A program made the position numbers and the translations under genes. 28,439 bases of DNA from an uncultured Paenibacillaceae bacterium (lineage in GTDB: Bacteria > Bacillota > Bacilli > Aneurinibacillales > Aneurinibacillaceae): positions 1-28,439 of the forward strand of contig CAMLDI010000035.1 in the NCBI GenBank assembly GCA_946478845.1. The letters run 5' to 3'. Shown piece after piece: positions 1 through 6,688 of this stretch (within the stretch, counting starts at the first letter, position 1; each line of letters opens with the position of its first letter). The notes beneath the pieces are model-generated. The model was not told the origin of the DNA. It did no database searches and saw only the letters and a list, made by a program, of their open reading frames with translations.

Positions 1-298
1 ATCAACTATACCAAACGATGAGGTGCTTTTTCATGCCTGTTTTTTAGGTCAAGCACTATATTTCAATGGCTCCGAACCTTACAGTCATTTAAACTCATCA
101 CATTTATCTAGCTGCGAAAGTTGAGTTAGTAATAATTTCATTATATATCTAACAATAAATACTTTAAATACTTAAAAAATAAAGTCTAGATATCAGGTTT
201 TTAGGCAATAAAAAAAGACCAATTTATACGTTGAGAACTATAAATACAGTCTTTTTTATTAGTATAGTTATCGAACGTTTTGCGGAGTGAGTGACAGG
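1..298. other. AT-rich non-coding stretch inside the element
   Basis: I find no convincing gene here; the open frames are very short and lack ribosome sites. The only structure I see is the inverted repeat at 207-260. The stretch begins where the tyrosine-recombinase fragment breaks off, so it may be a deletion or rearrangement scar. Confidence 0.5.
207..260. repeat. AT-rich inverted repeat, possible bidirectional terminator
   Basis: The left arm AATAAAAAAAGAC (207-219) pairs with the right arm GTCTTTTTTATT (249-260), with one extra A on the left. A second nested pair, ATTTATA and TATAAAT, lies inside. The A-run on one side and T-run on the other make it terminator-like for both strands. It would stop minus-strand transcription of the element genes just after the recombinase fragment. 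A protein or attachment site cannot be excluded. Confidence 0.45.
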
Positions 299-406
299 CT
301 ACCTCCTATTTATGCCAAATACAAATAACAGGCGGTTCCTCCCATGTAGAGCCGCTTTCATTCGCTCGATATCTTTCTTGCTGCGTATCGGTTGTACTTC
401 GTTCAT
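299..406 (-). pseudogene. Tyrosine recombinase (phage integrase family), N-terminal remnant
   Basis: The 35-codon frame begins MNEVQPIRSKKDIERMK and runs to LLFVFGIN before Arg-Arg and a TAG stop. This matches the opening of small XerC/phage-type integrases, where a segment such as S/T-G-L-R-I-S-D-L-L normally follows GIN. That segment, which holds the first catalytic arginine, and the whole catalytic domain are missing. Neither of the other two frames continues the family sequence, so this is not a simple frameshift. Its ATG overlaps the TAA of the preceding gene (TAATG), suggesting translational coupling in the ancestor. As it stands it should be inactive. The identification rests on recognising a short motif. 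Confidence 0.6.
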
Positions 407-729
407 TATCGCCGCCTCTTTTCGTTTTTTAATAGATTTTTAATATCCTCCTCAGTTAGTGAGGTTCTTTTCGGTCGAATAAGTTCTTCGTCGAGAACCT
501 CATCGCTAGGCTCCTGATAAGCGTTATACTCATCTACGAGCTTTTTCGGAGCTCCTTTTTTGAGCTTACGAGTTTTTTCATCGTACCATTCTGACTTGAG
601 ATAACTTGGTGCTCGCAGAGACTGATTTACCACGGGTTCTAGGCGGTTGAGTCTATCGTCATGCCCTCGCATAAAAAAGCATCGTATTCTCTTCGAATAG
701 CTGCGGGAGCGTTGGGTTTTAGCAGCCAC
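406..729 (-). CDS. Small element protein with one copy of a shared motif
   Basis: I do not recognise a named family. The protein carries the segment APSYLKSEWYDEKTRKLKKG followed by AP and a Lys/Glu/Tyr-rich stretch. This parallels two segments in the neighbouring 106-residue protein (639-959). The C-terminus is charged and ends Lys-Arg-Arg-Arg. The start is uncertain. A GTG at 729 has a good GGAGGGCGG ribosome site but lies inside the upstream gene and overlaps it by about 90 bases. An ATG at 672 and a GTG further in are alternatives and would keep the motif intact. The stop overlaps the start of the recombinase fragment by one base, so the genes look co-transcribed. Function unknown. Confidence 0.5.
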   Translation of the reverse strand: MAAKTQRSRSYSKRIRCFFMRGHDDRLNRLEPVVNQSLRAPSYLKSEWYDEKTRKLKKGAPKKLVDEYNAYQEPSDEVLDEELIRPKRTSLTEEDIKNLLKNEKRRR

Positions 730-959
730 TTTCCGCCCTCCTCGTAACAGTACGGGGAGTCAAGAAATTTAGGTCGCTCCCAATCTGTAGATATTTTTAG
801 CCTACCCATCGGATTTTCGAGTCGTTCGTGATAAGCGTTAAACCTCTCGAGCTCCTTCTTATCCTCCTCGGAGGCCCCGTCTCTCAGTTTCCATTCGCCC
901 GTTTTTTCGTCGATATAAAAATACGGGCTATCTACGAATTTTGGCCTATTTACGGTCAT
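639..959 (-). CDS. Small element protein with two tandem motif copies
   Basis: The 106-residue frame starts at ATG 959, about 7 bases after AAAGGAGGCGG. An upstream in-frame ATG at 1067 lies deep inside the DUF3846 gene and was rejected. The protein contains two related segments, RPKFVDSPYFYIDEKTG and RPKFLDSPYCYEEGGK. Each is followed by Trp-x-Leu, an Ala-containing turn and an Arg/Lys-Glu-x-x-Ala-Tyr/Phe tail. A third copy occurs in the next gene. The duplication suggests a small folded unit, possibly for binding protein or DNA, but I know no function. Spacing and direction fit an operon with the DUF3846 and recombinase genes. Confidence 0.6.
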   Translation of the reverse strand: MTVNRPKFVDSPYFYIDEKTGEWKLRDGASEEDKKELERFNAYHERLENPMGRLKISTDWERPKFLDSPYCYEEGGKWLLKPNAPAAIRREYDAFLCEGMTIDSTA

Positions 960-976
960 TGTTTCCGCCTCCTTTA

Positions 977-1324
977 TTAATGGAACGTCCCTACTCCGAG
1001 AGTAGAAAGAACATCCACGACCTGATTTTCGTTTAAACTCGTAAACTCCTCGCCATTCGTGCAGCATACGAAAAAGGTTCCACTGATACCGAGTAGGTTT
1101 TCTTCGAGATTCGTAGGCAGATTATTAGCATGACCCTCGAGCAATCCCTCCTCGTTACAAATCACGGCATACTTTCCGCCCAGTACTCCCTTTAACGCAG
1201 CGACCTCGAGGTAACCGCCTACGAGCTGCTGCATCGGAACGAGTTCGTTTTCTAGTTCGTACTCCCTCGGTATAACTTTCGGCTTACATAGAACGACTTT
1301 TATAGTTGACCTACTTTTCGGCAT
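977..1324 (-). CDS. DUF3846 domain protein
   Basis: The 115-residue protein opens with a lysine-rich leader and then I-K-V-V-L-C-K-P-K, followed by a Q-Q-L-V-G-G-Y-L-E-V segment and V-I-C-N-E-E-G. This is the typical arrangement of DUF3846, a domain common in phages, plasmids and integrative elements of Firmicutes. The function of the family is not established to my knowledge. The ATG at 1324 follows GGGAGGT at a good distance. The gene lies 31 bases downstream of the recombinase gene on the same strand, so the two are probably co-transcribed from the promoter at 2948-2976. Confidence 0.7.
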   Translation of the reverse strand: MPKSRSTIKVVLCKPKVIPREYELENELVPMQQLVGGYLEVAALKGVLGGKYAVICNEEGLLEGHANNLPTNLEENLLGISGTFFVCCTNGEEFTSLNENQVVDVLSTLGVGTFH

Positions 1325-1355
1325 GATAATACCTCCCGTTCCTTTAGTTCGTAAT

Positions 1356-2912
1356 CTAATAGTACTCTATCGTATACTCAAATGGATATCCTCGTCTTTC
1401 GGGATTCCTAGTCGATAACTTGCGTATATCATCGGGGATAAGCCTCGTAAAATAAATGGCCTTTACGAATTGTTTTAATGCTCTGTTTTGGCCTTCGGGC
1501 GGTAATTTCTCGATGTTATCGAGTAGGCCTATGATATGCTCGATGCGGTCTATATGAGAGCTTACGTCTATCTCCGCAGCCTCACGTGTAATCCGTTTTC
1601 TTTTCTCCTCTAATGATTGGAGGCGGTTAGTGAGTTCCTGCTTTTTCGCCTTTAGCTCGTCTAACGTGAATAATCCCTCCGCCACGGCATCTATAAGATT
1701 GTTTTGCCGCCTGTTACATTCCCTTATCTCTGCCTTGATATGCGTTAGGCGGTCGTTATAATCCTTTTTTAGTTTCGTTAGGTCTAACTTCTCGAGCTTT
1801 CGCAGCTCCTTTTTCAGTTCCTTTCGATAATCTTTTAATTTCGATAAGACGGCTCCCTCGAGGTAGTCAACTCTAATACCGCAGTTAGGGCAGCGTTCAG
1901 AGCTACCTTTTAATAAGTACTCGCATCGTTTGAGAGTGTAATCGTTTCTATCTATGCGGATAGTCATCTTACGACCGCATACGCCGCAGTATACGAGGTC
2001 TTTTAGCATTGTTACGCCTGATACTTTCGACGGCTTTTCTCTGGTTATTCTTGACCGTTCCGACCTTGCTCGATTCTCTAGGTTAGCCCGCTCCCACTCA
2101 TCGGGAGGAATAATCGGAGGATGAGCGTTCTCTGTTGTAATGGTATCTACGACCTTATATACGTATTTACCTCCCTCCTTTACCCGCTTTCGGTTGTGAT
2201 AAACTACCGTTCCCTTATACACGGGATTCTGTATTATACGTTTAACGGTGGGAAGATTAAAAGCGTTAGATAGTTGCGGCTTATAGCCTTCGGCGTTCAA
2301 TATATCAACGATACGGAAAGCTCCGAGGCCTTGTCCGTGTAGCTCGAATATATAGCGAACTACTTTTGCCTCTGGCTCGTATATCTCGAGCTTTTTCGTT
2401 TCCTGGTTCCTACGAAAGCCATAGGCAGGTTTACTCGATATCCACTCGCCACGGGCCGCCCGTTGCATCTTGTTTAATCTCATCCGCTTCGCAATCATCT
2501 CGTACTCCATGGATGCGAACATACTCGATACATCGTATAAAACCCTGTCCTCCTGCGAATTGGCGAGGTCGAATGTCTGGGACGGCGTAATTATTAAAAT
2601 TTCGTAATCAATACATAGTTGCTTTATCTGCTGCGATACTAGGCCGTTCCTTGAAAGGCGGTCTAACGATATGCAATAGATAGCCTCGTATTTTTCGATA
2701 TTATCAATAAGCCGCTGTAGCTGCGGGCGGGATTCGATATCCTGCTTACCGCCCGATACGATTTCCTCGTATGATTCGTAAATAAAGCCGTGACTTTCGC
2801 AAAACTTCGCCATTATTTCTCTATGGTTTTGTAGCGTGTCCTCGTTTTCTCCTTTATCACGGGATATACGGAGGTATAACGCTCCGAAAAGGCCCTCGTT
2901 TCTCTTTTCCAT
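1356..2912 (-). CDS. Large serine recombinase (site-specific integrase/excisionase)
   Basis: This 518-residue protein has the full large-serine-integrase layout. The N-terminal resolvase domain (about 8-150) has the nucleophile Ser17 in Y-L-R-I-S-R-D and the conserved S-L-D-R-L-S-R-N segment. The recombinase domain (about 158-285) starts near PAYGFRRN. A zinc ribbon (about 305-350) has Cys pairs in YCGVCG and RCPNCG, followed by a Lys/Glu-rich coiled coil (about 365-445). Enzymes of this group integrate DNA between short attP and attB sites without long homology, and reverse the reaction with a small directionality factor. ATG 2912 follows AAGGGAG. The gene lies 33 bases past the truncated kamA stop on the same strand, with no terminator between. 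It looks intact. Confidence 0.95.
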   Translation of the reverse strand: MEKRNEGLFGALYLRISRDKGENEDTLQNHREIMAKFCESHGFIYESYEEIVSGGKQDIESRPQLQRLIDNIEKYEAIYCISLDRLSRNGLVSQQIKQLCIDYEILIITPSQTFDLANSQEDRVLYDVSSMFASMEYEMIAKRMRLNKMQRAARGEWISSKPAYGFRRNQETKKLEIYEPEAKVVRYIFELHGQGLGAFRIVDILNAEGYKPQLSNAFNLPTVKRIIQNPVYKGTVVYHNRKRVKEGGKYVYKVVDTITTENAHPPIIPPDEWERANLENRARSERSRITREKPSKVSGVTMLKDLVYCGVCGRKMTIRIDRNDYTLKRCEYLLKGSSERCPNCGIRVDYLEGAVLSKLKDYRKELKKELRKLEKLDLTKLKKDYNDRLTHIKAEIRECNRRQNNLIDAVAEGLFTLDELKAKKQELTNRLQSLEEKRKRITREAAEIDVSSHIDRIEHIIGLLDNIEKLPPEGQNRALKQFVKAIYFTRLIPDDIRKLSTRNPERRGYPFEYTIEYY

Positions 2913-2944
2913 GTCTTACAACTCCCTTGCGTTATGTTTCTAGT

Positions 2945-3988
2945 TTAATTATAACGAGGGATTTTCATACATACAATAAAAAATGATGTAGGAATCGCAT
3001 AGCCCGAAGTATGTCCCCGTAGGGATTCAATAATTTCCAATCCTTTGGATACAGGCGTACGAAAATGGCCAATGCCTTCAGATAAATCGCATTGATAGAT
3101 GTAGTATGGCCGGACTCTTATTTTCACTAGTTCATGCATCAGTTTTTTGATAATTTGTGGACTGTCATTAATCCCCGCCAGAATCACCGTTTGATTTCCT
3201 ACAGGCACACCGGCATTCACTAGCTTTTCGCAGGCCTTTTTGGATTCAGGGGTGATTTCAAAAGGGGTATTAAAATGAGTGTTTAACCAAACGGGATGAT
3301 ACTTTTGCAAAATCGAGCAAAGGTTATCTGTAATTCGCTGGGGAAACACCACAGGAGCGCGGGTACCAATACGGATGATTTCAATATGGGGAATGTCCCG
3401 TAAATTGCTTAAGATATACTCCAGAATATTGTCATTAATAAGTAAAGCATCTCCTCCGGAAAGAAGGACATCACGTACTTCGGGGGTTTGGCGGATATAA
3501 TCGATGGCTTTATCTATTTGTTTTTTGGGAACACCCATGCCTACTTGCCCTGAGAATCTGCGGCGAGTACAGTAGCGGCAATACATAGAACACTGGTTGG
3601 TGACAAGGAATAATACCCGATCAGGATAGCGATGGGTGAGGCCGGGGACAGGGGAATCTTCATCTTCATATAGAGGATCTTCTAAATCATAGGGAGTTTT
3701 GATTAATTCCCGAGAAAGAGGGACCGATTGCCTGCGAATAGGACAGCGGGGATCAATGGGATCCATGAGGTTGGCGTAGTAGGGAGTTATATTTAAAGGG
3801 ATGGTTTGTGTTGAGATTCGCACTCCTTCTTCTTCATCCGGCGTTAAATGGATTACTTTTTTTAAATCATCAAGGGTGCGTATGGTATGGGTTAGTTGCC
3901 ATAACCAATCGTTCCATTGATCCTCATTTAAGTCTTTCCATAATTCTACCTGGCGGTAATCTTTTGATTGCCCTGGAGTGGAAAGCAT
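2945..3988 (-). CDS. kamA: Lysine 2,3-aminomutase, truncated by the element (5' segment)
   Basis: KamA converts L-lysine to L-beta-lysine using an iron-sulfur cluster, SAM and PLP. Residues 133-140 contain the radical-SAM motif C-S-M-Y-C-R-Y-C, and the S-G-G-D motif is at 177-180. The family sequence continues to T-S-G-Y-A-I-P-T (Thr334), then 13 unrelated residues and a stop follow. In complete enzymes the next residues are F-V-V-D-A-P-G-G-G-G-K, whose lysine binds PLP. That lysine and the C-terminal part (over 100 residues in Bacillus enzymes) are absent, so the product cannot be an active aminomutase as it stands. The start is ATG 3988, six bases after AGGAGGT; an upstream ATG at 4012 lacks a ribosome site. 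The retained part shows no other damage. Confidence 0.93.
   Translation of the reverse strand: MLSTPGQSKDYRQVELWKDLNEDQWNDWLWQLTHTIRTLDDLKKVIHLTPDEEEGVRISTQTIPLNITPYYANLMDPIDPRCPIRRQSVPLSRELIKTPYDLEDPLYEDEDSPVPGLTHRYPDRVLFLVTNQCSMYCRYCTRRRFSGQVGMGVPKKQIDKAIDYIRQTPEVRDVLLSGGDALLINDNILEYILSNLRDIPHIEIIRIGTRAPVVFPQRITDNLCSILQKYHPVWLNTHFNTPFEITPESKKACEKLVNAGVPVGNQTVILAGINDSPQIIKKLMHELVKIRVRPYYIYQCDLSEGIGHFRTPVSKGLEIIESLRGHTSGYAIPTSFFIVCMKIPRYN
2948..2976 (-). promoter_or_regulatory. Putative sigma-A promoter of the recombinase
   Basis: On the minus strand there is a perfect TATAAT (-10, at 2953-2948) with TTGTAT 17 bases upstream (2976-2971). Predicted initiation near 2941 leaves about 30 bases of leader before ATG 2912. 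The -35 is weak (three of six matches). The promoter lies between the kamA break and the integrase, in the half-site that belongs to the element, so it would stay with the recombinase after excision. Confidence 0.55.
2984..2996. other. Inferred attachment-site junction (kamA / element)
   Basis: On the minus strand, kamA family coding sequence runs through GCGATTCCTACA (Ala-Ile-Pro-Thr) and then diverges within the next few bases. The crossover must lie in or next to this stretch. The exact core cannot be fixed without the other junction, which should repeat a few of these bases. Confidence 0.6.
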
Positions 3989-4028
3989 AGGGCGACCTCC
4001 TCTGCATTTCATTCTTACTTATTCTTCA

Positions 4029-4045
4029 TGCAAGAGGCGTGCCAA
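4029..4045 (-). promoter_or_regulatory. Sigma-54 (SigL) promoter of kamA
   Basis: The minus strand reads TTGGCACGCCTCTTGCA, an essentially perfect -24/-12 element (TGGCAC, five bases, TTGCA). Initiation about 12 bases on, near 4017, gives a leader of about 30 bases with the AGGAGGT ribosome site of kamA. The adjacent sigma-54 activator gene supports it. Confidence 0.9.
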
Positions 4046-4377
4046 ATTTTCCAGGGGAAAAATTCACAAATATCAAGGAAAACAATAGCAGTGCCAAAAA
4101 TTTTGCGCAAAAAATAATGGTGACGCAAAATTTTTTACAGCCTGTATTTTTTAAAAAGACCGTAAGGTCAATGGTTGAGATGCTAATGGATCAAATCAGT
4201 TGCCTTTTTGCGAGCCGATACGAGGGAAACTGAAAGAAGGGCGAAAAAAGCCTTCAACTGTCTCCATCAATGAGCTACCCAGATGTTTTGAAGGCGCGCC
4301 CGGATTGAAGTTAACCGTCCGTTTTACATCTTTGTCGGCGAGGAACTGGCATTGATTTGATTCGTAGCATCTCTTCT
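4046..4377. other. Intergenic region between kamA and its regulator
   Basis: Besides the inverted repeat at 4096-4135, I see a second, degenerate -24/-12 element on the minus strand at 4096-4081 (TGGCAC, five bases, TTGTT). There is also a short GACC/GGTC hairpin followed by five T on the minus strand near 4158-4172, a weak terminator candidate for the regulator. The part from about 4200 to 4377 is somewhat more GC-rich and open in one minus-strand frame but has no start codon. Confidence 0.4.
4096..4135. promoter_or_regulatory. 12-bp inverted repeat, probable activator binding site
   Basis: AAAAATTTTGCG (4096-4107) and CGCAAAATTTTT (4124-4135) are exact inverted copies separated by 16 bases. 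The centre lies about 95-100 bases upstream of the predicted kamA start of transcription, a usual distance for an enhancer of a sigma-54 activator. The likely ligand is the regulator encoded at 4378-5754; this is inference from position. Confidence 0.6.
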
Positions 4378-5754
4378 TTACAACTTATATTTCTTGATTT
4401 TATATTGAAGGGCCTGTCTTCTCATTCCCAGGGCTTTTGCTGTTTTCGATATATTATATTGAAAAGAATCAAGGGTTCTTTTTAAAATATCTTGTTCGTA
4501 ATCTTCAAGGAGTTGGGGCAAATTTAAGGGATAAAAGGGGGAAGGAAGGTTCATGGTTTCATTCTTTATTGAAGGTCCGTTTTTTTCAAATAAGGGAGGC
4601 AGGTGAATAAGATCCACTTCCTCATCTTTTTCCCCAAGCATATTAAAAGCATATTCTAAAGCGTGTTTTAGTTCCCTTACATTGCCAGGCCAGGAATAGG
4701 ATTGCAGATGATCTAAGGCCTTTTTCGACACTCTGGAGATTCTTCGATGAAATTCTTGATTAAACTCTTGAATGAAATGGTCAATTAAAAGGGAGATGTC
4801 TTCTTTTCTTTGAGAAAGGGGTGGAAGATGGATGGCCACCACGTTGAGGCGATAATAAAAGTCAGCCCGCATTTCTCCCTTTTTCACACTCTGTAATGGA
4901 TCTGTATTCATGGCTGCAATGATACGGACGTTGGTCTGGAATTCTTCTGTTCCCCCCAGGCGACGGATTTTTTTGTCCTGCAGCACCCTTAGTAACTTGG
5001 CTTGCAAACCGGCGTCTAAACTATTGATTTCATCCAGGAAGAGGGTGCCTTTATGGGCTTGTTCAAATAATCCGGGACGGTTAATCGCTCCTGTAAAAGC
5101 TCCTCGAACTGTGCCGAAAAGCAAACTTTCTAAAAGGTCTCCAGGAACAGCAGCACAATTTTGCGCAATAAAAGGGTACTTTTTGCGATGGCTAGATTGA
5201 TGGATTTTTTTCGCCACCAGTTCCTTTCCTGTTCCTGTTAATCCTGTAATGAGCACAGTGGAATCAGTAAGGGCCACTCGCTTGATTTTTTCAATAGCAT
5301 GGAGAAAGGCAGGATCCAATCCCACTAATTGTATATTATCTTCATCTTTAAAATGATGTTCTAACAATTGTTGGCGCAGTTCTAAAATTTGTTCATTTAA
5401 TTGAACCACTCTTGTCAGGTCTTCAGCTAGTTCTACTGCACCAATGATTTCCCCATTTTGCCGTAAGGGATAGGTACGATTAATGGAGGTAATTTGTTTC
5501 CCTTTAAAATTTACATAGGTTTGTAACTGCTCTGTAATTTCCTTTCCTGTTTTTAAAGCCCGAACCAGGGTGCTGCTTTCTTCTGTTAGGGAAGGAAAAA
5601 GATGGAATATATTTTTGCCTAACACATGTTCCTGGTTTAATCCATCGATTTCCGCCATTTTTTGATTATAAAAAAGAGTAATGCCATCTTTATTAATTAA
5701 ATGAACACCCGTCTGAATAAATTCTAATAACATTTCCATTTGTTCTTGCCACAT
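4378..5754 (-). CDS. Sigma-54-dependent activator, PAS-AAA+-Fis type (probable KamR-like regulator)
   Basis: The 458-residue protein has an N-terminal PAS-like sensor (about 1-115), a short linker, an AAA+ domain (about 145-375) and a C-terminal Fis-type helix-turn-helix (about 425-456). Walker A is G-L-T-G-T-G-K-E (171-178), the sigma-54 contact loop is G-A-F-T-G-A (218-223), and Walker B is T-L-F-L-D-E (237-242). It should hydrolyse ATP to open sigma-54 promoters from upstream sites. The architecture resembles RocR and BkdR. Gene position between kamA and the divergent yod operon, plus the kamA sigma-54 promoter, points to control of beta-lysine metabolism. The PAS ligand is unknown; lysine or beta-lysine is a guess. 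ATG 5754 follows GAAGGAG. No receiver domain is present. Confidence 0.92.
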   Translation of the reverse strand: MWQEQMEMLLEFIQTGVHLINKDGITLFYNQKMAEIDGLNQEHVLGKNIFHLFPSLTEESSTLVRALKTGKEITEQLQTYVNFKGKQITSINRTYPLRQNGEIIGAVELAEDLTRVVQLNEQILELRQQLLEHHFKDEDNIQLVGLDPAFLHAIEKIKRVALTDSTVLITGLTGTGKELVAKKIHQSSHRKKYPFIAQNCAAVPGDLLESLLFGTVRGAFTGAINRPGLFEQAHKGTLFLDEINSLDAGLQAKLLRVLQDKKIRRLGGTEEFQTNVRIIAAMNTDPLQSVKKGEMRADFYYRLNVVAIHLPPLSQRKEDISLLIDHFIQEFNQEFHRRISRVSKKALDHLQSYSWPGNVRELKHALEYAFNMLGEKDEEVDLIHLPPLFEKNGPSIKNETMNLPSPFYPLNLPQLLEDYEQDILKRTLDSFQYNISKTAKALGMRRQALQYKIKKYKL

Positions 5755-5827
5755 ACTAATCTCCTTCTACTCTTCATTAGGTTCTAATAAACATAGATAA
5801 AGGGTTTGCTTAGGAGGCATTTATGCT

Positions 5828-6682
5828 ATGAGTGAACTGAAATATTACATGAACAGCACCATATCTGGAACCGATTTTATTATGAAGGTATGTTTAGATT
5901 GGTATAGTCTTCGGCTGCGGGTAGATGATTATCGAGGAAATATATATGCAATGATTGAAGAAATTAATCATCTGGCCCAAAAAAACTTCTTTACAAAAAC
6001 CTTTGTGAAAGCGAGAAGTGAGCACTGGCGGCTTTTTCTTTCCAGAGGATTTATGTTGGAAGGAGTATATACTGGTTACTTTCGAGGAAGTGATGCCTAT
6101 TGTATGTCCTTTTATTATGATGAACAGCGAAGACAAAGCAATCAATGGAAAAAAGAAGATGAAATTCTGAAAAGGGTATTAAAACTCCCTATTCAACAAG
6201 ATCGGCCTGTTTTGCCTGAGACATTTATTTTACGAAAGGCCAGGGTGGATGATGCTCCTATTCTGGCCCGATTATATGGAAGCATATTTGTTTCTTATCC
6301 TACTCCCGTTCATGAACCTGCCTATTTAATTTCTGTTATGGGGGAAGGAAGTTTATTTTATGTGATTGAAAAAGAGGGTGAAATTGTTAGTGCCGCTTCA
6401 GCAGAAATCAATTATATAGATTGTAATGCGGAAATTACGGATTGTGTGACACGGCCAAAATTTCGCGGCTACGGATTCATGCGCCTTTTAATTTATGTTT
6501 TAGGTGAAAAGTTAAGGGATCAAAAAATATTTAATCTATATTCTCTTGCCCGTTCCCAATCCTTCGGCATGAATGCAGCACTCCACCAATTAGGCTACAC
6601 TTATTCAGGCCGGTTAACACAAAATTGCAGAATTGCGGGAGCTTTTGAAGATATGTGTTTATGGGTAAAGAATGGGGGCTAA
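5828..6682 (+). CDS. yodP: Beta-lysine N-acetyltransferase (YodP/AblB family)
   Basis: The 284-residue protein has an N-terminal half typical of the AblB/YodP family and a C-terminal GNAT domain (about 130-280). The acetyl-CoA loop is visible as R-P-K-F-R-G-Y-G-F-M near residue 215-224. AblB enzymes acetylate the epsilon-amino group of beta-lysine to N6-acetyl-beta-lysine, a compatible solute in methanogens. In B. subtilis yodP is next to kamA. Here it heads a five-gene operon on the strand opposite to kamA. ATG 5828 follows TAGGAGG at 10 bases; the nearer ATG at 5823 is followed at once by a stop. I found no sigma-54 promoter upstream, so control differs from kamA. Confidence 0.88.
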   Translation: MSELKYYMNSTISGTDFIMKVCLDWYSLRLRVDDYRGNIYAMIEEINHLAQKNFFTKTFVKARSEHWRLFLSRGFMLEGVYTGYFRGSDAYCMSFYYDEQRRQSNQWKKEDEILKRVLKLPIQQDRPVLPETFILRKARVDDAPILARLYGSIFVSYPTPVHEPAYLISVMGEGSLFYVIEKEGEIVSAASAEINYIDCNAEITDCVTRPKFRGYGFMRLLIYVLGEKLRDQKIFNLYSLARSQSFGMNAALHQLGYTYSGRLTQNCRIAGAFEDMCLWVKNGG

Positions 6683-6688
6683 CTTAAC

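Larger units (their letters stand above)
1..2990. mobile_element. Right end of an integrated serine-recombinase element (left end outside window)
   Basis: A large serine recombinase gene lies directly beside the point where kamA homology stops, which is the usual place for the integrase of such elements. The other genes, all on the minus strand, are small, tightly packed and typical of phage or integrative elements: a DUF3846 protein, two short repeat-motif proteins and a tyrosine-recombinase fragment. Base usage differs by eye from the host genes, with many TCGA and CTCG words and more GAG, CGA and TAC codons. The left boundary is not in the window, so total size and type (prophage, skin-like element, conjugative element) cannot be told. 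The right boundary near 2985-2992 is inferred from where the KamA family sequence ends. Confidence 0.85.

Noticed and set aside
639..1067. Long version of the small element protein starting at 1067
   Set aside because: It would overlap the DUF3846 gene by 91 bases, whereas ATG 959 has an excellent ribosome site and gives a clean start before the first motif copy.
2970..2977. CATACAAT on the plus strand, matching the sigma-E -10 consensus, right at the kamA/element junction
   Set aside because: It points into antisense kamA, away from the recombinase, and I see no fitting -35 at the right spacing. The same bases form the weak -35 of the minus-strand promoter.
4081..4096. Second TGGCAC/TTGTT element on the minus strand upstream of kamA
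   Set aside because: The -12 half lacks the essential GC (GT instead), and a perfect promoter lies closer to kamA.
4200..4377. Open minus-strand frame of about 60 codons with GC-richer sequence after the regulator
   Set aside because: No start codon or ribosome site at a sensible place and no recognisable family; it overlaps the regulator's end. Possibly a gene remnant, but not supportable.
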